Positions 19,219-28,568 of a stretch of 64,000 nucleotides of DNA are shown in pieces. A model generated the notes under the pieces. That model saw nothing but the letters and a program-made list of their open reading frames with translations. It ran no database searches and had not been told where the DNA came from. The DNA lies in the NCBI RefSeq assembly GCF_005221325.1, contig NZ_CP039893.1, positions 156,026-220,025 on the forward strand, in the 5' to 3' direction. The first letter of the stretch is position 1. Every line of letters begins with the position of its first letter. The stretch comes from Agrobacterium tumefaciens. Its GTDB lineage: Bacteria > Pseudomonadota > Alphaproteobacteria > Rhizobiales > Rhizobiaceae. The position numbers were made by a program, and so were the translations under genes.

Positions 19219-20156
19219 TTCGCGTAACTCACTCTTGGGTCGACAGCGGCGTAGATTACGTCGGTCAAGATGTTGACGAGGACCACGAAGGTTGCAAACA
19301 CGACCATCAGGCCCTGCAGCATGGTGTAGTCGCGTGACTGAAGTGCTCCGAGAATGAGCTTGCCCAGACCAGGTCGGGTGAAGACGATTTCGACAAGAAC
19401 AGAGTTTCCGATCATCGTCCCGAAGTTCAGCCCGACCACCGTCACGATCGGGATAAGAGCGTTGCCAAGGGCGTGCCGGATGATGATGCTCTTGGTCTTG
19501 ACACCTTTGGCGCGCGCGGTGCGGATATAGTCCTCACCCAAAACGTCAAGCATTGAGGAGCGGGTGACGCGGGCGATATAGGCGGTCATGATCAGGCCGA
19601 GATTGAGAGCCGGCAAAGCCAGGCTTCGCAGATGATCAATCGGATTGGCCGTAGGCCGGCTCATCACCGGGAACCAATGCAGCCAGACAGCAAATGCGAG
19701 GAGCATCAGAATTGCCGAGACGAACCCGGGAAACGAGAGGCCGACGAGTGAAAGAAGACGGCTTGCATAGTCCGGCCATTTGTTGCGGCGAATAGCTGCG
19801 ACAATGCCGAGGGGGATACCGAATGCCACACCGATGATCATCGCGGCGGCGGTGAGTTCGAGAGTATAAGGTAAGACAACAGCGACTTCGGACAGTACCG
19901 TACGGCCGCTGACGGCGGAGAGCCCGAAATTACCGGTCACCATGTCACTCATGAAGCGGAGGTATTGAACGGGTAACGGCTGGTCGAGCCCGAGCTGCGC
20001 GCGCAGTGCGGCGAGCGCTTCGGCACTGGCGCGATCCCCAAGCATTGCGACGGCGGCATCACCGGGCACCAGCCGAACGAGGATGAAAACCACCGTCAGC
20101 ATTGCGAGCAAAGTCGGTATGGCCAAAAGGAGTCTTCGGATTACATAGGTTGTCAT
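19215..20156 (-). CDS. peptide/opine ABC transporter permease (DppB type)
   Basis: This 313-residue permease begins MTTYVIRRLLLAIPTLLAML, the standard DppB/OppB start with its first TM helix and VFILVRLVPGDAA, and has the coupling-loop sequence EDYIRTARAKGVKTKSIIIRHAL (about residues 205-227). It is the first gene of the minus-strand operon. Its 436-bp upstream region (20157-20592) separates it from the divergent LysR gene and contains the LysR-type element at 20547-20588. Confidence 0.9.
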   Translation of the reverse strand: MTTYVIRRLLLAIPTLLAMLTVVFILVRLVPGDAAVAMLGDRASAEALAALRAQLGLDQPLPVQYLRFMSDMVTGNFGLSAVSGRTVLSEVAVVLPYTLELTAAAMIIGVAFGIPLGIVAAIRRNKWPDYASRLLSLVGLSFPGFVSAILMLLAFAVWLHWFPVMSRPTANPIDHLRSLALPALNLGLIMTAYIARVTRSSMLDVLGEDYIRTARAKGVKTKSIIIRHALGNALIPIVTVVGLNFGTMIGNSVLVEIVFTRPGLGKLILGALQSRDYTMLQGLMVVFATFVVLVNILTDVIYAAVDPRVSYAK

Positions 20157-20592
20157 ATGGCAGCCCTTTCAGCATCGATGCAGCTCACCAACTCTTCGTC
20201 AAGGTTTTTGGAAATTGGACCCGCGTCGATCGAAAAATCGTGACGCTTGGTCGACGAGGTGAACAATCGGAGATCTAGCCCGGAAAGACGCGGTATAGGG
20301 CACGCGAAGGCTGGGCTTGGCCTCGTCCGACCGATACGTCTGAAATTCAGCGAATGAGATGACATATTGGCGACGGCCAACACGCGCCACCCAGAGTCAC
20401 AGGTGCGTGGGCGGCCAATGGTCGGGTGATGACATCGCGATATTATTGCGACCTCACCGACGCCTGTTTCAGGCGGGAAAAGTTCGATAGACACGGCGGT
20501 AGTTCCCCATATTATTATTGTAACTTCAAACCCGCAGGGGTAGAAAGTCAAAGTCGAAAAATTTGGCTTCATATTCGCGTGGGTTATAGTTC
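20157..20592. promoter_or_regulatory. divergent control region between the opine operon and its LysR regulator
   Basis: This 436-bp region holds the promoters of the dppB-to-oxidase operon (leftward) and lysR (rightward). A minus-strand frame of 139 codons covers it but has no homology I know and appears to be a chance frame. The 42-bp element at its right end is repeated before the binding-protein gene. Confidence 0.5.
20547..20588 (+). promoter_or_regulatory. probable LysR operator, copy 1
   Basis: This 42-bp element begins GTCAAAGTCG and ends TATTCGCGTGGGTTATA. The same element with the same spacing and orientation recurs at 23179-23220. It ends four bases before the lysR ATG, so binding would give autorepression and control of the divergent operon. 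Confidence 0.6.
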
Positions 20593-21495
20593 ATGAGAAA
20601 TCCGAGCCTTCGGCAACTCGAAGGTTTAATAGCGGTTGTTGAAACCGGGACTGTGAGCCGTGCATCGGAGGTCCTGCGGATTTCCCAGCCCGCGGCCAGC
20701 AAGCTGATCCAGGACCTGGAGTTGGACAGTGGTTTGAAGCTGTTCGAGAGAGAGAGCGGGCGGCTTGTCCCGACGGGTCGTGGAATGCGTCTCTACGAGG
20801 AAATCAAGCGCATCTTTGGTGGTGTCAATCAGGTCGCCCGCGCCGTTGAAGCGATGCGGAGAGAGGAATCTGGCCATCTCGTGATCGGCGTGATGCCGAG
20901 CCTGTCGGGTCCTTTTCTCGGTCGGGTCGTCGCGGGTTTTAGATCCCGTTATCCGGACGTATTTGTGGAAATCGAGACGCAAGCGTCTCAGTTTCTGACG
21001 GAATCGGTTCTTCTGGGACGTATTGATCTCGCGCTGGTCAAGAGTGGACTGGAGCATCCGACGATCATTGTTGAACCCATAGACAGCCCGCCCATGGCGG
21101 CAGTTTTGCCGTTAGGCCACCACTTGTTGGAAAAGTCTGAGCTCAGCCCGGTGGAACTTGCCTCAGAGCCCTTCGTCGCGTTCGGCGACTCAAGCCGAAC
21201 GCGCATAAAAGTCGATGCGGCATTCGAGGCGCACGGCTTGAAGCCAAAAATTACGTTGGAAGCAGCGACAGCGCCGAATGTCGCGGAATTCATTGCTGCT
21301 GGGCTGGGCGTTACGGTGTCGGATCCAATTTCGATGGAATGCGTCAAGGGACGCGTTGCATTGCGTCCATTTCTCCCAAGCATTGATGCCGAGTACAGGC
21401 TTTATCGCCCGGCACGAGCCCGGCACACGGATCTGGTGCTGGAATTTTCTCGAGAGGTGCATCTGGCCGCAGCCAACACCACACTTGCCATCTAA
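20593..21495 (+). CDS. LysR-family regulator of the opine uptake/oxidation genes
   Basis: This 300-residue LysR-type regulator has an N-terminal helix-turn-helix (RQLEGLIAVVETGTVSRASEV, ISQPAASKLIQDLE) and a C-terminal effector-binding domain (HLVIGVMPSLSGPFLGRVV from about residue 95; GLGVTVSDP near 240). Divergent placement from the transport/oxidase operon, and the shared operator before both target units, point to opine-responsive control. It ends 74 bp from the convergent binding-protein gene across a probable two-way terminator. No clear Shine-Dalgarno precedes the ATG. Confidence 0.88.
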   Translation: MRNPSLRQLEGLIAVVETGTVSRASEVLRISQPAASKLIQDLELDSGLKLFERESGRLVPTGRGMRLYEEIKRIFGGVNQVARAVEAMRREESGHLVIGVMPSLSGPFLGRVVAGFRSRYPDVFVEIETQASQFLTESVLLGRIDLALVKSGLEHPTIIVEPIDSPPMAAVLPLGHHLLEKSELSPVELASEPFVAFGDSSRTRIKVDAAFEAHGLKPKITLEAATAPNVAEFIAAGLGVTVSDPISMECVKGRVALRPFLPSIDAEYRLYRPARARHTDLVLEFSREVHLAAANTTLAI

Positions 21496-21502
21496 AACAA
21501 GA

Positions 21503-21545
21503 CCCCGGCCAGCAACTCTCCAAGAGGAGGAAACGTAGGCCGGGG
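21503..21545. terminator. bidirectional terminator candidate between lysR and the binding-protein gene
   Basis: Perfect 8-bp arms CCCCGGCC (21503-21510) and GGCCGGGG (21538-21545) lie between the convergent stops, with a 27-nt loop. No long T-run follows. Confidence 0.5.
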
Positions 21546-21569
21546 CAAGGTGGGGAGGCTTGAGACGGG

Positions 21570-23129
21570 CTACTGCTTGAACGTCGTGTTTTCCGTGATC
21601 GGCGGCGCCAGATTCAACGCGCCTTCGAGTTCGTACCCATAGTCAAGCTCGTTCTTACGAACCCAAACCTGCATCAGGTTGAAAAGCGGGATTCCGCAGA
21701 CCTGATCATAGATCTTGTGCTGCGCGTCCGACCAAGCCTTCAAACGTTCAGGATCGGTTGCAGCCTTGCGGCCTGCTTCGATCTCCGCATCGGCGGCATC
21801 GCAATGCGAGAAATTGGTGACTGCCGTCGGCTTTCCGATCGAGGCATTGGAATGGTAGAACTGGCTGAGATAGCTGTCGGCAACGGGATAACGCGCGGCA
21901 CCATAGAAGACGACGTCGCTGAGATCCTTGCGGCTCTGTTCCTGATAGGTTGCGTGATCGGCCACCTGCATGTCCATATTAATGCCGACCTCCGACAACT
22001 GGCCCTGCACGACCTGCATGATCGGCTGCTGCGCGGTGGCCGATGAGACGATGGCCTTGATCGTCAAGCCGTTGCCCAAACCGGCTTCCGTGAGAAGCTT
22101 CCTGGATAATTCCGGATCGTACTTATAGCTCCAGGTGCAGTCTTCACCAAGAAAACCCGGTGGGACGACCGAGCAACCCTTCTGTCCGACGCCCGCCCCG
22201 ACGAATTCAACGATCTGATCGACGTTCACAGCATGTGCTATTGCCTGACGCACTTTGACGTTATCAAGGGGCTTGTGAGCCTGATTAAGGAACAGCGTGC
22301 GATATTCGCCCGGTGCGAAGATATCGACCGTTGAACCATCCCATGCCTTGGCCTGATCGACCCAGCGCTGCTCGCGCTTGCCGTATATAAGATCGAGCTC
22401 ACCGGAGCGGAACGCAAGTTCGCGGCTCGCGTCCGAGGGAATGAGATTGTACTGGATGCCGTCCAGTTTCGGCTTGCCGCGGAAATAGTCCGGGAAAGCC
22501 TTCAGCGTTACCGATTGCTGCGTGACCGCGTTCTCGAACATGAAAGGCCCGGTTCCGATCGGACGGAGTTTGAAGTCGGCTCCCAGCTTCTCAGCTGCCT
22601 TTTTGCTGATGATATTGCCGCCGTGGTAGTTTGCGATCAGGCCCAGGAAGCCTGGAACCGGGCTGTTCAAGGTGATCTTCACGGTCAGTGGGTCGATCGC
22701 TTCGATCGATTTGACTTCGGTGAAGTCGTTCGAAAAAGATGACGTTTTCGGATTCTTTGCACGCTCCAGGGAGTAGACGACGTCCTCGGACGTCACCGTG
22801 CCGTAGTCACCGTGAAACTTGACGCCATTTCTCAGATGGAAAGTCCAGACCAGACCGTCCGGCGTAGTTTCCCACTTTTCGGCAAGATCCGGCTCGATCT
22901 TTGTCGGGTCCGCGCTGCCGGGGGGGAAGCGAACAAGGCCGTTGAACATCCATGAGACGACACCGACATCGACGGTGGCGGTGGCCCTGGTCGGATCAAG
23001 CGTGGCGACGTTTTCGGCGGCAGCACCGACGCGTAGCGTGGCTGCCTCTGCGGCACACGGAAGTGCAGCTGTCGACAGAAAAGTTGCGATTAGCGCGGAA
23101 AGGTTCAATTTCCCAGTGTGAGATATCAT
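21570..23129 (-). CDS. periplasmic opine/peptide-binding protein (DppA/OppA type, SBP family 5)
   Basis: This 519-residue family-5 solute-binding protein should capture the opine for the Dpp-type transporter. A signal peptide (LSALIATFLSTAALPCAAEA) is followed by the family start ATLRVGAAAENVATLDPTRA and core motifs WTFHLRNGVKFH (about residue 100) and the FRSGELDLIYG segment (about 240). I set the start at ATG 23129 because AAAGGAGG lies six bases before it; a GTG at 23156 is possible but has no ribosome site. The gene is separated from the permease/ATPase genes by lysR yet shares their operator element (23179). Confidence 0.9.
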   Translation of the reverse strand: MISHTGKLNLSALIATFLSTAALPCAAEAATLRVGAAAENVATLDPTRATATVDVGVVSWMFNGLVRFPPGSADPTKIEPDLAEKWETTPDGLVWTFHLRNGVKFHGDYGTVTSEDVVYSLERAKNPKTSSFSNDFTEVKSIEAIDPLTVKITLNSPVPGFLGLIANYHGGNIISKKAAEKLGADFKLRPIGTGPFMFENAVTQQSVTLKAFPDYFRGKPKLDGIQYNLIPSDASRELAFRSGELDLIYGKREQRWVDQAKAWDGSTVDIFAPGEYRTLFLNQAHKPLDNVKVRQAIAHAVNVDQIVEFVGAGVGQKGCSVVPPGFLGEDCTWSYKYDPELSRKLLTEAGLGNGLTIKAIVSSATAQQPIMQVVQGQLSEVGINMDMQVADHATYQEQSRKDLSDVVFYGAARYPVADSYLSQFYHSNASIGKPTAVTNFSHCDAADAEIEAGRKAATDPERLKAWSDAQHKIYDQVCGIPLFNLMQVWVRKNELDYGYELEGALNLAPPITENTTFKQ

Positions 23130-23178
23130 GTTCGCCTCCTTTGTTATTGTTTCCACTAAATTTCAAAGGCGTATAAGT

Positions 23179-23220
23179 GTCAAAGTCGCTGATTTGGGCG
23201 TGGTATTCGCACGGGTTATA
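23179..23220 (+). promoter_or_regulatory. probable LysR operator, copy 2
   Basis: This is the second copy of the 42-bp element (GTCAAAGTCG ... TATTCGCACGGGTTATA), located 50-90 bp upstream of the binding-protein ATG on the far strand. About 30 of 42 positions equal copy 1, concentrated in the two end blocks. Confidence 0.6.
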
Positions 23221-23734
23221 TTTACCCTCCACGGTGTGTGCAATTATTCAACCGTGACCTTTCCAGTTGGCACTGCTGTTGGAGCAAGACTGAGAAAAGC
23301 TGGAAGTCGTTGATTTCGAGATGTTTGTCGAGTGTAGGTTCTCCGGTTTTGCGCGCAATTATCATCGTCGGCCTTTCATTGATCTCAAGGAAATCTTGAC
23401 GCACAGGGCACGGTGCGCTGATCGCCGACGGATCCTCTCTCTCTCCTGCCTCTCAGATGAAGAACCATGCTCGCAAACGAATGGGCTGAGCCGATAAGAG
23501 TGCGCCGCCTTTTGGAGGCACCCCGAATTGCTTGCTAGGCTGTGATTTGCCGGGCTTCCCATTCATGTCGCAGATCATGACCGCAATGACCTAGCAAGAC
23601 CTCGCTATATTGCCAGACCGGTGGCTTCAAGTCCGCCGGACGGATCGGACTTTTGAGCTCGTCATTCGAGGCCGGGCGAATCTAATAACGGCGTGCCGGG
23701 TCAGCAACCGGGACGGCAGATAGAAGGCGTTTGG
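23221..23734. other. intergenic stretch, no gene recognised
   Basis: About 510 bp lie between the binding-protein promoter and the composite scar. Short frames on both strands show no known motif. The sequence is GC-rich like the operon, so it may be eroded former coding DNA. Confidence 0.35.
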
Positions 23735-24367
<633 letters not shown>

Positions 24368-25095
24368 CCTGTTCTAGCACTACTTTGGCGAAAAGGTTCG
24401 AATGTGCGGAACATGTCCGTCGACGTGAATTCTTCCAGACTTCGAGGGGCTGAAGCCCGCCAGGAGTGGTGCGTTACTCAGCAAGTAAGTACGGAGAAGC
24501 AAGGGGTCACTTTGTCTTTCTTGGAGCGATCAAGCATCTGACGGATTATTATCGGCCTACCTATCATCCCCACGTGTTGGCTGCCCGTGGCGATCTGGGC
24601 ATCACGCTGCCGATCTCAGGGACAGGCTACGCGCTCGAATTGATTTCCTTTGTCACATTATCGATGGGCTTCTTGATCTGCTGCGTCGGCTTGGCAGTAG
24701 TCTACGGCTCGACGCCGGACGAACGAAGATTTTCGTTGATGAACTAGATGACTGCTTGAAGAGTCGGGCCATCAGCGCCTTCCTGAAAGAAGCCGAAACT
24801 TTGCGCAGAATCTTGTTGCGTGGGAAAGTTCGCGGGGCTCCGCTCACGAGCCTTCGTTGTATTAGCCATATCGATGCGGCCTTAGCATTTGCAATTGTCG
24901 CCTCTCTCCTTCATCTACTCATGTAGCGCTACTTACAATCGGAATTGGATACGAGAAACAGGTAACAGGCTATTGCTGCAGGCACCGCCAGACCACGACG
25001 CCAGTCGCCGGTCCGCAGTTACCGGGAATAGCGACCGAAGGTCCGAAAGAGCCCCCCCAAATCTAGCGCTTTTTTGCTAGGACTTTGAGAAAAGG
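24368..25095. other. degenerate region left of the second T-DNA
   Basis: This 728-bp stretch has no intact gene. From about 24615 to 24925 the plus strand in one frame reads protein-like text (DLRDRLRARIDFLCHIIDG, LDAGRTKIFVDELDDCLKS, ISAFLKEAETLRRILLRGK) ending in a stop, but I recognise no family and see no start. The overlapping 93-codon frame at 24466 looks less protein-like. Confidence 0.35.
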
Positions 25096-25120
25096 TGGCA
25101 GGATATATCGAGGTGTAAAA
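25096..25120 (+). repeat. T-DNA border repeat (left border of second T-DNA)
   Basis: TGGCAGGATATAT is followed by CGAGGTGTAAAA, a near-perfect 25-bp border. Bacterial gene debris lies on its left and plant-type plast genes on its right, so it is a left border. Confidence 0.92.
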
Positions 25121-25894
25121 TATCATTAGGGTATTAATCATAAAGAGTTACTTGATGTTTTACTTTTCCGCTAATCGGTTCAGTTTCAGTTATTCGTACC
25201 CGCTAGGCTGGGTGCCGTAAAGTTTTACGATCATTAATCCGAGCCCAAATCTGAGAATTCACATACCCTACCTGGAGTTCTAGGGGCGCGGCATAAGAAT
25301 CTAGCAAATTTGGAATTTTCACTTAATTTATGTAAGATTGGCCTGTTTTCCGAATTATTAGAGATATTGTTCTCTTAAGAGATAATCCAGCAATTTCGAC
25401 TTTGTGCCAATACATTTTGTTTTGATTGTCTTGTAAAGTTTTTCCTTTCGACCCGCTAATCACGGATTGAAAAATCAACGCTTCACTCCTTTCGAATTTT
25501 TTAATGCGGTTTCCAAATTGAATTTCTAATCTTTAAAAATGGATATTTATGCTGTATGACTTTATCGCCGCGAATAATTAAAGGAGATTTAGGCGGAACT
25601 TTAGGCGCCCATTTCGCGATTGACCCACGGATGATATAAAACACTACCTAACAAATGTGGAAAAGACGCCAACCACCGACAAAGTCGGTCCAAAGTCGCA
25701 TCCACTGAAGTATTCAATTGCCTTTTTGCGGGTGAAAATGTGCTTTAGGTCCACTAATTCCACTGTTGAGTAGGTAACGCCTCAATATATGGAAATTGCC
25801 TCTTAATTTCTCAATTCACTCTTTTGGCATTTTGAGCGGGCTTCTATAAGTATTGGAACCTCTGTCCTCACACTCGCCATCTAAACATCGAGCA
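25121..25894. other. left end of the second T-DNA and promoter of the first plast gene
   Basis: This 774-bp AT-rich stretch has no ORF of note. The TCTATAAG box at 25843-25850 is the likely TATA of the plast gene, 45 bp before its ATG. Nothing else is recognised. Confidence 0.45.
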
Positions 25895-26308
25895 ATGAGT
25901 TGTACTTGGATAGACTTAAGGGGCATGCCCGCCGGAAGCGTAAAAAATTTAATAGATCACCAGCAAAATTTGCTTAAAGGCACTTGGAGTAGCGAATCTC
26001 AAATTCTGGATACCAGCGAAGTTGTTGAGACAAGCGAGTTATACTTTCTATATGGGTCGAGCGAATTGCTCACAAATTTCAATGAGCAAACTGGTTCTCT
26101 CCTGATGGATGAAAATGCTACGTGGGGGGTGTCTGACTTAGCCCCCTGGAGGTTGCCGTTAGGCTTCGTGACTGCAAACCACTTCACAACCTACATTGCG
26201 CTGTTCAAGAGCAACCTGTTCAAAGCTGAGAATCACGACTTTGTCAAATACTCGCGCTGCGCGGTTAAGGTCAACTATCCTGTCGTCGCCGTCGGGTCGC
26301 TCCCGTAA
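25895..26308 (+). CDS. short plast-family protein
   Basis: This 137-residue protein starts MSCTWIDLRGMPAGSV. Plast-like landmarks are ETSELYFLYGSSELLTNF (about residue 50; relatives have DLLYFYGTSHEVQQF), FTTYIALFKSNLF (about 97) and the closing NYPVVAVGSLP strand. It is about 80 residues shorter than usual plast proteins: the N-terminal AQKSW helix region is reduced and the PYAEG segment is replaced by DLAPWRLPLGF. The start is the first ATG after a TATA box at 25843. It could be a shortened, still expressed family member or a decayed one with an open frame. Function is unknown. Confidence 0.6.
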   Translation: MSCTWIDLRGMPAGSVKNLIDHQQNLLKGTWSSESQILDTSEVVETSELYFLYGSSELLTNFNEQTGSLLMDENATWGVSDLAPWRLPLGFVTANHFTTYIALFKSNLFKAENHDFVKYSRCAVKVNYPVVAVGSLP

Positions 26309-26617
26309 CACGCGATGACAAAATCAGAGCTAGATCGCAGTACTATCAAGCGAGACGCCTTAACGATAAATCTCTTGTTATCTAGCTTATTTACATCATT
26401 TCGTGACTGTACCGTCTCTACTTAAATGTTGTAATGTTGCCTCCTTAATAATAATGGAATTAATAACATTTGAGCACGCCATTTTAGATATTTGCAGATG
26501 AAGTTAATCGAAATTCCTACAGAAATATTTTGTAAAAATGTTGCGTCTTTATTATAAAAATCTAAAAATTATCCCATCGTAGATAAGTAAAAATTTTAAA
26601 TTTTTAAATTGCGAGAA

Positions 26618-26920
26618 TTAAGAAAGAAGGGCCTCCCCGATTTCGACATTGAGAAATAAATTGGTAAAATTCAAACACGAGAACAGTAAAACTGATGAAA
26701 ATGTGGAATTGAAAATTGATCTGATAATGTCCAGTATCCTCGCTTTCATCTTACACATTAGTTCGCTATTATCATCCTCTTTAGCGTAATTTGCCAGCGT
26801 GGTGTAGCATCCGCACCCCCGACAATTGCCGATTAAATGAGACTTTTCACATCGATTTTTAGTCAATATTTGGAGGCCGCTTCCCGACAAGCGTGAAAGC
26901 TTTCGGCTCGCTTTTGACAT
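26618..26920 (-). CDS. small basic/Cys-containing T-DNA ORF overlapping the direct repeat
   Basis: This 100-residue frame begins MSKASRKLSRLSGSGL and has a Cys cluster NCRGCGCYTTLA (about residue 33) and a hydrophobic end. A TTG at 27043 would extend it by 41 residues. Part of the frame is repeated at 29654-29830, where MSKASRKLSRLSG and CGCYTTLA are kept but stops lie between. I recognise no family, and the identity of the repeat at DNA level means conservation is not proof of coding. Confidence 0.3.
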   Translation of the reverse strand: MSKASRKLSRLSGSGLQILTKNRCEKSHLIGNCRGCGCYTTLANYAKEDDNSELMCKMKARILDIIRSIFNSTFSSVLLFSCLNFTNLFLNVEIGEALLS

Positions 26921-26971
26921 TTGTGCCAAACTTTTCTTCTGTGGGTCCCTGCCGCCACGACTTTTTGTATG
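26791..26971 (+). repeat. 180-bp direct repeat, copy 1
   Basis: It matches 29654-29830 in the same orientation. Shared blocks include GTGTAGCATCCGCACC, GACAAGCGTGAAAGCTTTCG with the following 15 bases, and CGACTTTTTGTATG. A middle segment of about 40 bases is diverged. Each copy lies upstream of a plast gene. Confidence 0.8.
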
Positions 26972-27390
26972 TTTAACAAGCGAAATAATGCGTGTGGGAT
27001 CCACGCCGTAATTTTCACGCGGAGACGCGTTACGCAAAGTCAAGCACTCAATTATGTGTAGGGTCGGGGAGACAAGCGGTGCGTGTATATCCTTGCAATT
27101 TGGAAATTATTGGTCTTGTCCTTTTGACTTGGGGTGAACCGAACGCCTCGATATTCCACGTAGAACTTTAATTATTCACCTGAATGATTAATGCGGCGCC
27201 GGACCCCCATTTGTTCAATTGTTTGGGAAACCCTGTTGCATATTCAAGTGACAATAACTCACAACAATCCCGAGCCGTACCAATTATTGGCAGCAATCAT
27301 GTGGCTCACCTTTACCACTATAAGTACGCTTCATTCTCAGGAGCGTTAAGAAACTAAGTTCTCTACCTTTGTAGAAAAAATACCACAAGT

Positions 27391-28089
27391 ATGGGCTATA
27401 CACGTCCCGTTTTCCAAACGATCGATTTGCGTGATGTAAGCGATCATGCCCTTGCAAAGTCCGCTCTAATCGGAGCGGAGGCAGTATATCGTGAATTTGT
27501 GGAGAAAACCCTAGCCAGCGCCCAAAAATCTTGGGTTGACTCGCTGACGCGTCATGACGATCCGGACGATGCTGTTGGCATAATCCTAGAGCGATTTGCA
27601 AAAAGTCCCTGTCTGCACGGGCCGAGGCTGGAGCGGTTTGACACAATCTTTACCGATCATCCTCTCCTTTTCGTTTATGGTCCTCGCGAGAAGATTATAC
27701 AATATACGAGAAATTCCCTCATCTCCGTTCATGCAACGATTGGCCTTGTGGCATGTTCCGTAGCGCCGTATGCTGAGGGTGTTACGTACCAGAGCCTACG
27801 CTATAGGCATAATCAGATATCCCCAGGTTCCTGCCTTTTTGAGGATGCTTTAGAAGCTTATATTGCTTTTTTCCCAAGCAGGTCATTTCTGGAGTTGCCC
27901 TGTTCTGTTTTTGAGGTCCACAAAGGTTATGTTCATAAGTACTTCGCCCTGCAACCCGGATACCACTTTTGGTGTGAAGTCGTAGCGGTTGGTTTGGCTT
28001 TTCCTTCCGCGGACACGGAAAGACCAGTTAACAAGCCAACCCATGCGAAAAATCGCCCTCGGGGGCGGCTGTGTTGTTGCATCAATTAA
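27391..28089 (+). CDS. plast-family protein with a CCIN C-terminus
   Basis: This 232-residue plast protein has LASAQKSWVDSL (about residue 41), SPCLHGPRLERFDTIF (about 71), LLFVYGPREKIIQYT (about 91), SVAPYAEGVTYQSLRYRHNQI (about 122) and EAYIAFFPSRSFLELP (about 152), then EVVAVGLAF near 205. These are the same landmarks as gene 5 (1051) and the broken gene at 29926. It ends RPRGRLCCCIN: a basic patch followed by CCIN, resembling the CCXX prenylation ends of Rab5-type GTPases. TATA (27318) and AATAAA (28294) signals flank it. Its function in plants is not known to me. Confidence 0.85.
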   Translation: MGYTRPVFQTIDLRDVSDHALAKSALIGAEAVYREFVEKTLASAQKSWVDSLTRHDDPDDAVGIILERFAKSPCLHGPRLERFDTIFTDHPLLFVYGPREKIIQYTRNSLISVHATIGLVACSVAPYAEGVTYQSLRYRHNQISPGSCLFEDALEAYIAFFPSRSFLELPCSVFEVHKGYVHKYFALQPGYHFWCEVVAVGLAFPSADTERPVNKPTHAKNRPRGRLCCCIN

Positions 28090-28568
28090 GAAGAGATATC
28101 TGCAGCCCTACAAGGGAGAGCCAAGGAGGCATTCCCGAGAATAAAGCCAGAAGGTTGACTCAAAATCAGTATCCCGAGCGCAAGCATCTTATCAGAGTAT
28201 ATGGGGTTTGCGCTATTATTAATGGATGCCTATGTAATATCATAGCCTTGTTTATTTTCTGTATCTCTGCTGTAAACGTTGTTTTTATGTTTGAATAAAT
28301 AGTCTGTAAAATATTGAATTATTTTTAATGAGAAGTATTGTTCTAGTTCTGCTTAATCGTATTACTGTATCAAAACACATAATCCAATATTTTGTAACAG
28401 GCTACAAGAATACTACACGCATGCACCAGATGTTGCAAAAAGTCAAATAAGCCACTGTAGTGTGCTCATAAAATCAAACCATTTACGTGCAAATGTCTAT
28501 AAATGTAATAAGTTGATAGAACAAAGAAGTGTGATCTACACAACGTAAATCGTGTCTGTCTCGACATA
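28090..28568. other. intergenic: polyadenylation signal and plast promoter
   Basis: This 479-bp AT-rich region has AATAAA at 28294-28299 (for the gene before it) and CTATAAATG at 28498-28506 as TATA box of the gene after it. No gene is seen. Confidence 0.45.

Larger units (their letters stand above)
26309..27390. other. intergenic region with direct-repeat copy 1 and a small minus-strand ORF
   Basis: This 1.08-kb AT-rich region contains repeat copy 1 (26791-26971), a 100-codon minus-strand ORF through it, and a CTATAAG box at 27318-27324, 67 bp before the next plast gene. Confidence 0.5.

Noticed and set aside
20153..20572. 139-codon minus-strand ORF upstream of dppB
   Set aside because: It lies in the divergent control region, shows no motif or ribosome site, covers the LysR operator, and has no protein-like pattern.
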